Assembly (NCBI GenBank): GCA_007120305.1 | Contig: SKNW01000033.1 | Location: forward strand, 1-42,277 | Source of the DNA: Gemmatimonadota bacterium | GTDB lineage: Bacteria; Gemmatimonadota; Gemmatimonadetes; Longimicrobiales; Gaopeijiaceae | Length of the DNA stretch: 42,277 nt | Reading direction: 5' to 3' | Shown here: positions 8,863 through 16,052 of the stretch, in pieces | Position numbering within the stretch: the first letter of the stretch is position 1 | Layout of the letters: each line of letters starts with the position of its first letter | Made by a program: the position numbers and the translations under genes | Notes under the pieces: generated by a model | Seen by the model: the letters and a program-made list of their open reading frames with translations, nothing else | Database searches by the model: none | Told to the model about the DNA's origin: nothing

Positions 8863-9917
8863 CCGGCCCGTCCGGCCCATCGATCCGGCCGTCGTTCCCA
8901 TCGGCCTCCTGGCGACACCAGCCCTGGGGGTGGGGACGGATCCTGTTCGCCTTCTTCACGGTCGGCGCCCTCCTCATGGGTGCGGGAGGGTTCGCGGGAC
9001 CAGGTGCGGGCGCTGCGGGCCCGGCCGTTTCGGACCCGGAGCCACGGATCCTGGTCCCCGAGAGCCCGGTCCTGGCCGAGCGGGTCCAGATCCTTTACTG
9101 GGAAGGGTCGGAAGGGCGGGCTGAGCGAACGGCCCGCGTGCTGGACCGCCACGCCATTCTCCCCGGCCTCCCGGCGAACCATCCCCTCCGGGCCCAGGTG
9201 GTGCTGGCGCCGGACCTGGCGACGTGGGATGCCTGGACCGGGGGGCAGGTGCCGCACTGGGGCGCCGGCGTGGCCATCCCCTCGCTGGACCGGATCGTCC
9301 TTCCGCTCTTCCGTGCACCCTGGAGCGGAGGGGTCTCGGAGGACCGCACCCTCCGGCACGAGTGGGCCCACCTCGGGCTGCACGGCTACCTGGAGGGACT
9401 CCGGATCCCCCGGTGGTTCGACGAGGGGTATGCTCAGTGGGCGTCCGGCGGATGGGACACCTCCGCCGCCTGGAAGCTCCGCGCGGCGCTGGCCCGTGGA
9501 ACAGCCCCTCCCCTGGAAGACCTCACCCTGGTCTGGCCCCGGGAGCGGGGCGAGGCGGAGCTGGCCTATCTCCTCTCCGCCAGCGCGGTCAGCTTCCTCG
9601 TGCAGGAGAGCGGCGCCCGGGGGATGGAGGTCTTCCTCGGGCGGTGGAGGGAGAGCGGCGATTTCGAGGGGGCCCTGCGCCAGACCTTCGGGCTCACCTC
9701 GGGACAGTTCCAGCGCCGCTGGGTGGAGCATGTACGGCGCCGTTACGGGTGGTTCATCTTCCTCTCACAGACGGCCTTCGTGTGGGGGATCCTGGGTGTC
9801 GTGCTCCTGATCCTCTTCGGGATCCGCCGCCGCCGCGACCGGGAGCGCATGGAGCGCCTTCGGAGGGCGGAGGCCATGGGGGAAGGGGGGGAGCGCTGGT
9901 GGACGCCCTTTTCCTGA
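8859..9917 (+). CDS. Membrane-anchored gluzincin (peptidase MA-like) metallopeptidase
   Basis: 352 aa starting at ATG 8859, which overlaps the upstream TGA. The zinc motif is H167-E-W-A-H171 with a downstream E189 in RWFDEGYAQWAS, the layout of peptidase MA-like gluzincins. A hydrophobic segment at about 27-50 (ILFAFFTVGALLMGAGGFAG) is an anchor or signal, and a second at about 298-323 precedes a run of arginines (GIRRRRDRER), so the catalytic part lies outside the cytoplasm with a short basic cytoplasmic tail. Substrate unknown. Overlap with the DUF4388/TPR gene puts it in the same transcript; whether it shares a function is inference. Confidence 0.82.
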   Translation: MTGPSGPSIRPSFPSASWRHQPWGWGRILFAFFTVGALLMGAGGFAGPGAGAAGPAVSDPEPRILVPESPVLAERVQILYWEGSEGRAERTARVLDRHAILPGLPANHPLRAQVVLAPDLATWDAWTGGQVPHWGAGVAIPSLDRIVLPLFRAPWSGGVSEDRTLRHEWAHLGLHGYLEGLRIPRWFDEGYAQWASGGWDTSAAWKLRAALARGTAPPLEDLTLVWPRERGEAELAYLLSASAVSFLVQESGARGMEVFLGRWRESGDFEGALRQTFGLTSGQFQRRWVEHVRRRYGWFIFLSQTAFVWGILGVVLLILFGIRRRRDRERMERLRRAEAMGEGGERWWTPFS

Positions 9918-10004
9918 ACCCCCGAATCGGAGGGTCGGGCGAGGCTCGGTTCCGGTTTCCGGCAACCGAGCGGGTTCAGCGGGCGGGCGGCGGAGGGTCC
10001 CCTG

Positions 10005-10033
10005 TTGACCCCCTGCCCGGCAATCGGTAGCGT
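10005..10033 (+). promoter_or_regulatory. Sigma-70-type promoter placed for a leaderless transcript
   Basis: TTGACC at 10005-10010, exactly 17 bp, then TAGCGT at 10028-10033. The ATG of the next gene is at 10040, seven bases after the -10 element, which is where transcription would normally begin. No Shine-Dalgarno is present. The same TAGCGT -10 recurs at the minus-strand promoter near 14380. Confidence 0.65.
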
Positions 10034-10039
10034 TTCAGC

Positions 10040-10318
10040 ATGAATAGCACGCGTGAACGTGGGGGGCATGACCCCCGGAAGGAAGAGGCGCCGGAGGGGA
10101 CCCGGGTGCGCCGCCGTAGCCGACGCCCAGCGCCGTCCGGAGGCACCGCCGGCGAGGTGGTCGCCGGACTGACGCCGCTGGGTATCGGGCTGGGTCTGGC
10201 CGGCGTCGTCATCACGATTCTCGGCCTGTGGTTGACGGCCCAGGGAGACATCACGGCAGCTCCCCTCCTTCTGGTCCTTGCCTTCCTGGTTCTATTTCCG
10301 CTGGCGCTCACGCGCTGA
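10040..10318 (+). CDS. Small two-helix membrane protein, function unknown
   Basis: 92 aa. A basic hydrophilic N-terminus (RVRRRSRRPAPSGG) is followed by two hydrophobic segments, about residues 46-67 and 73-90, ending at Thr-Arg. The positive N-terminus predicts both ends inside. There is a loose likeness to DUF3098-type small two-helix proteins, but I do not recognise it with confidence. The gene has its own promoter right at the start codon and ends seven bases before tRNA-Val, so the two are likely cotranscribed. Confidence 0.7.
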   Translation: MNSTRERGGHDPRKEEAPEGTRVRRRSRRPAPSGGTAGEVVAGLTPLGIGLGLAGVVITILGLWLTAQGDITAAPLLLVLAFLVLFPLALTR

Positions 10319-10325
10319 GGACTCA

Positions 10326-10400
10326 GGGCGCTTAGCTCAGCCGGTTCAGAGCACCTGCCTTACAAGCAGGGGGTCGGGGGTTCGAATCCCTCAGCGCCCA
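10326..10400 (+). tRNA. tRNA-Val (anticodon UAC)
   Basis: A complete cloverleaf can be drawn: acceptor GGGCGCT (10326-10332) with AGCGCCC (10393-10399), D stem GCTC/GAGC, anticodon stem CCTGC/GCAGG around loop CTTACAA giving anticodon UAC, a five-base variable loop, T stem GGGGG/CCCTC with one G-U pair and loop TTCGAAT. The discriminator is A10400. The next bases are CTA, so the CCA end is not encoded and must be added enzymatically. Its 3' part is copied twice downstream. Confidence 0.95.
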
Positions 10401-10554
10401 CTACATGGCCACGGCAGCACCGTGGGCTGGGGATCTGCGAAGCGAAGCGAAGCACATCCCTCAGCGCCCACTACATGGCCATGACAGCACCGAGGGCTGG
10501 GGATCTGCGAAGCGAAGCGGAGCGCATCCCTCAGCGCCCACTACATGGCCATGA
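10386..10554 (+). repeat. 70-bp tandem repeat that includes the tRNA-Val 3' end
   Basis: Units begin at 10386, 10456 and 10526, exactly 70 bp apart. The first 15 bases of each (ATCCCTCAGCGCCCA) are the T-arm and acceptor end of tRNA-Val, followed by CTACATGGCCA. Each full unit also holds GGGGATCTGCGAAGCGAAGC, with a GCGAA pentamer run; CTGGGGAT can pair with the following ATCCCTCAG. The third copy stops after 29 bases. Two further tRNA 3' halves are therefore present without 5' halves. It looks like a local duplication or the footprint of site-specific recombination at a tRNA end. Confidence 0.85.
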
Positions 10555-10645
10555 AGCCACTCAGGTTCCGCCAGGAGACGCGCATCGTGACCCGATCTTT
10601 CCCCGCATCTCCTCGCCCCCCTCTCTCATCGGTGAGGGGAAGCGC
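10401..10645. other. Non-coding gap between tRNA-Val and the SDR gene
   Basis: The first 154 bases are the tandem repeat. The remaining 90 (10555-10645) hold no repeat, gene or convincing promoter, only a GAGGGG-type ribosome site just before the ATG at 10646. An open frame runs back through the repeats to 10475 but reads repeat sequence and is not taken as coding. Confidence 0.6.
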
Positions 10646-11527
10646 ATGAGCCCGCCGACCGAAGGAGAGACCGGAGGAGCGCGCCGGGTCCTCGTGGCCG
10701 GATGCGGGTACGTGGGGTGTCGCGCGGCGGAGATGCTGGCCGGCCAGGGCCACCGGGTCTTCGGGCTCCGCCGTCGCCCCGTGGATCTTCCGGAGGGGGT
10801 GGAGCCCGTGGCTGTGGATCTCCTGGCGTCGGGGCTGGAGGACCGGATTCCCCTCGTGGACCAGGTGGTCTTCGCCGCCTCCTCCGACAGTCCCAACGAG
10901 GAGGCCTATCGGCGGATCTACGTGGATGGGGTCGATGCCCTTCTCCGGGTCCTGGAGGCCCGCCCCCCTGACCAGCGTCCATCCCGTTTCATCTTCGTAT
11001 CGTCAACGGCGGTGTACGGGGATGCAGAGGGCGGGTGGGTGGACGAGGACACCCCGCCCCGTCCCGAATCCTTCCGCGGCGGCGTCATGCTCGAAGGAGA
11101 GGCGCGGACCCTGGCCTCCCCCATCCCCGGCGTCGTGTTTCGGCTGGGGGGGATCTATGGTCCGGGCCGCACCCGGCTTGTGGACCAGGTCCGCGCAGGT
11201 CGTGCCCGCTGTCCGGGTGACGGACCCATCTGGTCCAACCGCATCCACCGGGACGACGCCGCCGGGGCGCTGGTTCACCTGCTGGAGCTTCCGGATCCGG
11301 ACCCGGTGATCCTCGGGATCGACCAGGAACCGGCGCCGCTCTGCCAGGTCTACCGCTGGCTGGCGTCCGAGGTGGGCGCTCCGGAGCCGCAGGTGGATCC
11401 GGAGATGTCGAGGGACCGATCCAACAAGCGCTGCTCCAGTCGCCGGCTCCAGGCGTCAGGGTACCGGTTCCGGTACCCCTCCTTCCGGGAGGGCTACCGG
11501 GCCATGCTTCAAGAGATGGATCCGTGA
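10646..11527 (+). CDS. YeeZ-like atypical SDR, NAD(P)-binding protein
   Basis: 293 aa from ATG 10646, which follows GAGGGGAAGCGC. The Rossmann motif GCGYVG is at residues 19-24 (RRVLVAGCGYVGCRAAEML), with FIFVSSTAVYGDA and FRLGGIYGPGR further on, as in the YeeZ/YfcH-type atypical SDRs. The YxxxK catalytic pair of classic SDRs is not present where expected (SFRGGVMLEGE), which also fits that subgroup. Substrate unknown. The stop overlaps the GTG of the phosphate symporter gene, so the two are coupled. Confidence 0.85.
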   Translation: MSPPTEGETGGARRVLVAGCGYVGCRAAEMLAGQGHRVFGLRRRPVDLPEGVEPVAVDLLASGLEDRIPLVDQVVFAASSDSPNEEAYRRIYVDGVDALLRVLEARPPDQRPSRFIFVSSTAVYGDAEGGWVDEDTPPRPESFRGGVMLEGEARTLASPIPGVVFRLGGIYGPGRTRLVDQVRAGRARCPGDGPIWSNRIHRDDAAGALVHLLELPDPDPVILGIDQEPAPLCQVYRWLASEVGAPEPQVDPEMSRDRSNKRCSSRRLQASGYRFRYPSFREGYRAMLQEMDP

Positions 11528-13242
11528 TCCTCACCCTCGTCGGGGGGATCGGCATCTTCCTCGTGGGGATGATCCTCCTGAGCGAGGGTCTCAAGTCGGC
11601 GGCGGGAGGAGCTCTACGGTCCATCCTCCAGCGCTTTGCGCGTTCTCCGGCAAGGGCCGTGCTCTCCGGGGCGGGGGTGACGGCCCTCGTGCAGTCCTCG
11701 TCCGCCACCACGCTCACCACCATCGGGTTCGTCAGCGCCGGCCTCCTGACCTTTCCGCAGGCCGTGGGGCTGATCTTCGGCGCCAATCTGGGCACCACCA
11801 GCACCGGGTGGCTGGTGGCCGTGCTCGGTTTCAAGGTAAACGTGGGCGCCGTGGCGCTTCCAATCGTGGGTGTGGGGGCCGTCCTCCGCCTCCTGGGCAA
11901 GGGACGATGGGCCCACGGGGGAATGGCCCTGGCGGGATTCGGGCTCATTTTCGTGGGGATCGACACCCTTCAGGAGGGAATGGCGGGACTGGCCGACCGA
12001 ATCGATCCGGCCACGCTCCCCGGCGCCACCTGGGGGGGACGCATCATCCTGGTGCTAGTCGGTGCTGCCATGACCGTGATCATGCAGTCGTCATCGGCGG
12101 CGGTGGCCACCACGCTGACGGCCCTCCATGCCGGCGGAATCGGGCTGGACCAGGCCGCCCTCCTCGTGATCGGCCAGAACCTGGGAACCTCGGTGAAGGC
12201 GATCCTCGCCGCCATCGGAGGGAGCGTGCCCGTGCGACGGACGGCGGTGGCCCACACCCTGTTCAACCTGATTACCGCAGGCCTCGCCCTGGTTCTCTTT
12301 CCCTTCCTGCTGGCCGGCGCCTCGGCACTGGCGGGCGAGGCGGAACCGGCGGTGGCCATCGCCCTCTTCCACAGCGGCTTCAACATCCTCGGGGTCGCCG
12401 TGCTCTTCCCGGTCCTGGACCGGTTCGCCTCCCTCGTGGAACGCGTCATCCCGGAGACCCGACCGGACCTGACCCGGAACCTGGACCCCACCGTGGCCGA
12501 GATCCCGGAGGTGGCCGTCGAGGCCGCCGGGCAGAGCGTGGCCGGCGTGGCGGACCTGCTGGTCCAGGAGTTGGCGCGGCTCTCTCTCGAGTCGGCGGGG
12601 AGGCCGCCGGACCGGGTCTCGGCGAGCCCTCGGATCCACGAGGTTCCCCTGGCCCTGGGGGTCATCCGCACGTTCCTGGCCCGGGTCCGGACCCCGCCCG
12701 ACGACGGGGTCGCCTTCCAGCGGCATCTCTCCCTCATCCACGCCGTGGATCACCTGGACCGGCTGGAGGATCTCCGGAGGGAGTACGAGGAACTGGGTCC
12801 CCTCCCCGTGAACCTGGCGCCCACGGCGCACCGCGTGGCCGAAGCCCTGTCGGGATGGGTGCATGCCCGCGACACGGAGGCGCTGGGACACTTCTCGCGG
12901 GAGCTGGCCGAGGAGCGGAAGAGCCGGCGGGACACGGCCCTCGAGGAGATGGCGGTGGGGGGGATGCCACCGGAGATGGGGCGCGTCTCGATCCTCCACG
13001 TGAAGAGGATGGACCGGATCGCCTACCATGCCTGGCGGGCCTCACATCACCTGGACCTGGCCCGCGCCGGCGAATGGGCGACGATCCGCGAACCCACCTC
13101 CGAAGACGAGTCCGGGGTTCCTTCTGGCGTCCGCCGGAAGGATGCGAGCCCGGAGGGTGTCAGCTCGAGTCAGGAAGATGCGAGCGCCGCTGCCACGGGG
13201 GACACCGGGGTGGACGCTCCCTCTCCACGATCCAGCACCTGA
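11524..13242 (+). CDS. Na+/phosphate symporter (NptA/PNaS family) with PhoU-like C-terminus
   Basis: 572 aa, GTG start overlapping the previous TGA. Two inverted transport repeats are visible, each with QSSSA (57-61 and 188-192) and a partner motif (GANLGTT near 86, GQNLGTS near 217), the hallmarks of the Na/Pi cotransporter family. Eight or more hydrophobic segments lie in residues 1-310. Residues 330-520 are soluble and helical (PhoU-like), probably cytoplasmic. The last 45 residues are Ser/Glu/Ala-rich and disordered. The final 73 bp overlap the end of the convergent ABC ATPase gene. Imports inorganic phosphate driven by sodium. Confidence 0.9.
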   Translation: MILTLVGGIGIFLVGMILLSEGLKSAAGGALRSILQRFARSPARAVLSGAGVTALVQSSSATTLTTIGFVSAGLLTFPQAVGLIFGANLGTTSTGWLVAVLGFKVNVGAVALPIVGVGAVLRLLGKGRWAHGGMALAGFGLIFVGIDTLQEGMAGLADRIDPATLPGATWGGRIILVLVGAAMTVIMQSSSAAVATTLTALHAGGIGLDQAALLVIGQNLGTSVKAILAAIGGSVPVRRTAVAHTLFNLITAGLALVLFPFLLAGASALAGEAEPAVAIALFHSGFNILGVAVLFPVLDRFASLVERVIPETRPDLTRNLDPTVAEIPEVAVEAAGQSVAGVADLLVQELARLSLESAGRPPDRVSASPRIHEVPLALGVIRTFLARVRTPPDDGVAFQRHLSLIHAVDHLDRLEDLRREYEELGPLPVNLAPTAHRVAEALSGWVHARDTEALGHFSRELAEERKSRRDTALEEMAVGGMPPEMGRVSILHVKRMDRIAYHAWRASHHLDLARAGEWATIREPTSEDESGVPSGVRRKDASPEGVSSSQEDASAAATGDTGVDAPSPRSST

Positions 13243-14318
13243 CAGGAATTGCGCACCACCGACGCGTAGTCCGCATCCAGGCGGAAGGCCACTTCGTCGC
13301 CAGGTGCGAAGCCGGCAGAGGGAGGAAGGTGGACGATGAGTCGACGATCCCCTCCCAGCGCCGAGGGGATGGCCACCTCCGCCTCCACCTGGGCTCCGGT
13401 GAAGGTGGTGGTGAGGATCCGCCCCCGGAGCTGTCCTCCCTCGGCGGGAAGAAAGCCGTCGGGGCGGACGGCCACCATGACCTGGCTTCCGCCGGGCATC
13501 CCCAGGCGGTCCACCCGGCAGAAGGATCCGAAGTCGGTGAGTACGCACCCGTTCTGGTTCTGTACCACGCCGGCCAGGAGGTTGGTCCGGCCGACGAAGG
13601 TGGCTACGAACACCGATTCGGGGTGCCGGTAGATTTCCCTCGGGCTCCCGACCTGCTCCACGCGGCCCCGGTTCATGACGACGATCCGGTCCGAGATGGC
13701 CAGCGCGTCGCGCTGGTCATGGCTCACGAAGATGGACGTCATTCCCGCTTCCCGGAGGATCCCCACCACCTCGTCGCGCACCTGGTCGCGGAGGTGAGCG
13801 TCCAGGTTCGAGAAGGGCTCGTCCATGAGGACGACCACCGGGCGAGGGGCGATGGCCCGGGCGAGGGCGACGCGCTGCTGCTGTCCCCCCGAAAGCTCGT
13901 GCGGGTAGCGGTTGAAATGGGATCCCAGGTCAAGCACCCGGAGGACGTCCCGGGCGCGGTCCTTTCGGTCACCCCGCCGAAGGGCATCCAGCCCAAACAT
14001 GACGTTTTCCCCTACGGTCAGGTGGGGGAAGAGGGCGTAGTCCTGGAAGACCATGCCCACCCCGCGCTTTTCCGGCGGGAGCCAGGCCCGGGGCCCGGCG
14101 GCCTCGCGCCCCCCGATGCGGATCGTCCCGGCGTCCGGGATCTCGAACCCGGCCATCAGACGGAGGGTCGTGGTCTTCCCGCACCCCGAGGGACCCAGGA
14201 GGGTCACGATCTCCCCCTCGTTCACATCCAGAGAGACGTCCCGGACCGCCTCCACCGGACCTGGCCAGAAGCGTTTGGAGACGCCTTCGAACTGGATGAC
14301 GGGACGGGCCGTGGGCAT
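13170..14318 (-). CDS. FbpC/PotA-like ABC transporter ATP-binding protein
   Basis: 382 aa. ABC core: Walker A GPSGCGKT (42-49), Q-loop Q92, signature LSGGQ (142-146), Walker B VVLMDE (162-167) and H-loop H200. A C-terminal OB-type (TOBE) region starts near 240, as in ATPases for Fe3+, spermidine or thiamine importers (CUT1/MOI group). No permease or binding protein gene is nearby, so the substrate cannot be inferred. The ATG at 14318 has a C/T-rich leader with no Shine-Dalgarno. It has its own strong promoter in the 89-bp gap from the GDPD gene, and its 3' end overlaps the phosphate symporter gene tail to tail. Confidence 0.9.
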   Translation of the reverse strand: MPTARPVIQFEGVSKRFWPGPVEAVRDVSLDVNEGEIVTLLGPSGCGKTTTLRLMAGFEIPDAGTIRIGGREAAGPRAWLPPEKRGVGMVFQDYALFPHLTVGENVMFGLDALRRGDRKDRARDVLRVLDLGSHFNRYPHELSGGQQQRVALARAIAPRPVVVLMDEPFSNLDAHLRDQVRDEVVGILREAGMTSIFVSHDQRDALAISDRIVVMNRGRVEQVGSPREIYRHPESVFVATFVGRTNLLAGVVQNQNGCVLTDFGSFCRVDRLGMPGGSQVMVAVRPDGFLPAEGGQLRGRILTTTFTGAQVEAEVAIPSALGGDRRLIVHLPPSAGFAPGDEVAFRLDADYASVVRNSCQVLDRGEGASTPVSPVAAALASS

Positions 14319-14343
14319 GAGCGGAGGCGGGAGGCCGGAGGAG

Positions 14344-14368
14344 GGAGTTGAGAACCAGACTCAACTCC
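14344..14368 (-). promoter_or_regulatory. Perfect 9-bp inverted repeat at the start of the ABC ATPase transcript
   Basis: GGAGTTGAG at 14344-14352 and CTCAACTCC at 14360-14368 flank a 7-base loop. It lies just after the predicted start point (about 14370 on the minus strand), so it is either an operator or a 5' stem-loop in the leader RNA. Confidence 0.55.
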
Positions 14369-14376
14369 GTGGGGGA

Positions 14377-14405
14377 ACGCTACCTCCCGGGGTCTTCCCT
14401 GTCAA
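14377..14405 (-). promoter_or_regulatory. Sigma-70-type promoter for the ABC ATPase gene
   Basis: On the minus strand TTGACA (complement of 14400-14405) is followed by 17 bp and TAGCGT (complement of 14377-14382). The -35 is a perfect consensus, the spacing is optimal and the -10 equals the one before the gene at 10040. The -35 begins just upstream of the GDPD stop codon. Confidence 0.75.
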
Positions 14406-14407
14406 TG

Positions 14408-15187
14408 TCAGGAACCCCTCGACCCGCCCTGCAAAAGGCCCCCGGGGTCGTCGGTGGTGAGGCGTCGGATGCCCAGCGCCAGGAGCTCCCGAGCATGGGC
14501 CTCTTCGTTCACCGTCCAGGTCACGAGACGAATTCCCTCCTCGACCCAGCCGGTGGTGCGCAAGGGTTCCGCGCGCAGGAGTTCCTGGCGTGCATCCAGG
14601 ATCGACCGGGGGTCCTGTCGGACCAGAGGGAGGGCATCGGCCAGGGCTCCTTCGTCCTCGGCCACGTAGCCCAGGGTGAGCTCGGGGCCACGGGCCCGGA
14701 GGTCAAGAAGAAGCTCGAAATCCAGGGAAATCAGGATCACACGATCTTCGGTGCCTGTCCGCCGAATCCGTTCGAGGATGCGGGCGAGGTCCCCGGATTC
14801 GCGGACGCCCTTGAGCTCCGCGTAGATGCGGTGGATCCGGTGGCCTGGCCCCCGGGGAGACGGAGGCAGGAGGGCCGCCAGAGCCTCCTCCAGCGAGGGG
14901 ATCCGGGTTTCCCGGAATTCCGGATCGAACCAGCTCCCGGCATCCAGTTCCCGCAGTTCATCCAGCGTGAAGGCCTCGACGGATCCCGACCCGTCGGTGG
15001 TGCGATCCAGCGTGGCGTCGTGAAGGAGCACCGGTGTGCCGCAGGCGGCGACGCGGACGTCGAACTCCACCGACCGGGCGCCTGCGGCCACCGCACCCAG
15101 AAGGGAGGGGAGGGTGTTTTCCGGGAAGTGTACCGGGTTCCCCCGGTGCCCGATGATCTCGATCCCGCTCCGGGATGCCCGGCTCAC
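14408..15187 (-). CDS. Glycerophosphodiester phosphodiesterase (GDPD family)
   Basis: 259 aa. Hydrolyses glycerophosphodiesters to sn-glycerol 3-phosphate and an alcohol. The TIM-barrel signature residues are visible: H14-R15 in IIGHRGNP, E23-N-T, E41 and D43 in VEFDVRV, H56 in LLHD, and a late WTVNEEAHARELLALGI with a DDP end. No signal peptide, so a cytoplasmic UgpQ-like form is likely. The start is GTG 15187 with no evident Shine-Dalgarno; conserved sequence begins ten residues in. It lies upstream of the ABC ATPase gene on the same strand; an UgpC role for that ATPase is possible but unsupported. Confidence 0.9.
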   Translation of the reverse strand: MSRASRSGIEIIGHRGNPVHFPENTLPSLLGAVAAGARSVEFDVRVAACGTPVLLHDATLDRTTDGSGSVEAFTLDELRELDAGSWFDPEFRETRIPSLEEALAALLPPSPRGPGHRIHRIYAELKGVRESGDLARILERIRRTGTEDRVILISLDFELLLDLRARGPELTLGYVAEDEGALADALPLVRQDPRSILDARQELLRAEPLRTTGWVEEGIRLVTWTVNEEAHARELLALGIRRLTTDDPGGLLQGGSRGS

Positions 15188-15274
15188 GGGTGCTGACCCC
15201 CGCGCAGGCCCTGACGCAGGCGCTGGCGCTGGCCCTGATGCTGGTGCGGATGCTGGCCCATCCGGCTACCCTCC

Positions 15275-15328
15275 CGAGGGGGGCTAAGGTGAAGGAAGTC
15301 GAGGGGACAAGCTATTCCGCCCCCTCGG
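15275..15328. terminator. Hairpin region between the DUF2911 and GDPD genes
   Basis: CGAGGGG (15300-15306) can pair with CCCCTCG (15321-15327), while an earlier CCGAGGGGGG (from 15275) can pair with the same right arm by nine bases. The two pairings exclude each other. There is no T-run on either strand. It may end transcription of the DUF2911 gene or be a coincidence of G/C runs. The rest of the 235-bp gap (15188-15422) shows nothing else convincing. Confidence 0.35.
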
Positions 15329-15422
15329 GATCCGCCACAACCCCCGCCACCACGCGGCCTCGCTCGTCCGGAGCAGGACCGCGTGGGGCTCAGGGGTCTG
15401 CCGGTGAGGGGGCGCTGGCCGG

Positions 15423-16052
15423 TCAGGGGTTCGTGGCGGTCACCGGGATGGAGAGGCGGGTCGTCTGCCATTCGAAGACCAGCGTGGCCCCTCGCGTGCC
15501 GGCGTCGTCGAAGCGAAGGACCATGGATTCGACGGGAGATTCCAGCGTCTCGGCATCCACGTGAATGGAGCCGAGCTCCTGCGCCCGGACCTCGGGGGTG
15601 ATCTGGAGACCCCAGTGATCCGTTGACGCGGTGATGAAGATCTCCCAGTGCCCGGCTCCGGGAATGGCGTAGAGGGCCACGCTTCCCGCCGGAACCGGGA
15701 TCCCGCCCACGGAGAGGGGGACGCTGGTGTGAAGGGTAGTGGGCTCGTTCGCGCCAAAGCGCCAGAGCTGACCGTAGGGCACGGCCTCGCCACCGATCAT
15801 GGTCCGCCCCCGGAGGGACGGGCTTCCGTAACAGATCTTCACCACGCCGCCGGCAAGGGCCACCTGGGCCGAGTCGTAGGGAGAGGCCCGGCCCTCGAGG
15901 GGCATCCGCTCCACGGGCGTGCAGGCGGGGTCGTTGGCGGGAGCGGGAACGGCGGCCAGCTCCGGGAGGCCGGGCGCCATCCAGAGGGCGCCCAGGGCCA
16001 CCAGGGAAAAGAGGGCCGTGGGAAGGGGACGGGTCAGGTTCGGGAGGGCCAT
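15423..16052 (-). CDS. Exported DUF2911 protein
   Basis: 209 aa. A hydrophobic N-terminal segment (TALFSLVALGALWMAPG) is a likely signal peptide. The mature part matches DUF2911: VKICYGSPSLRGRTMIGGEAVPYGQ in two stretches, LWRFGANEPTT, PAGSVALYAIPG and WEIFIT. The fold is beta-rich, the function unknown; the family is common in Bacteroidota and Gemmatimonadota. ATG 16052 is preceded by GGAG at eight bases. A cysteine after the signal region (NDPACTPVE) could be structural rather than a lipobox. Confidence 0.88.
   Translation of the reverse strand: MALPNLTRPLPTALFSLVALGALWMAPGLPELAAVPAPANDPACTPVERMPLEGRASPYDSAQVALAGGVVKICYGSPSLRGRTMIGGEAVPYGQLWRFGANEPTTLHTSVPLSVGGIPVPAGSVALYAIPGAGHWEIFITASTDHWGLQITPEVRAQELGSIHVDAETLESPVESMVLRFDDAGTRGATLVFEWQTTRLSIPVTATNP

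Noticed and set aside
10386-10554. CRISPR-like array
   Set aside because: The units are contiguous 70-bp copies with no variable spacers, and they derive from a tRNA end.
10475-10645. N-terminal extension of the SDR protein
   Set aside because: It is translated from the 70-bp repeats, has no ribosome site and precedes the normal N-terminus of the family.
11808-14351. 847-codon open frame on the plus strand
   Set aside because: It crosses the phosphate symporter gene out of frame and runs antisense through the ABC ATPase gene. The composition is Gly/Arg/Pro-rich with no domain.
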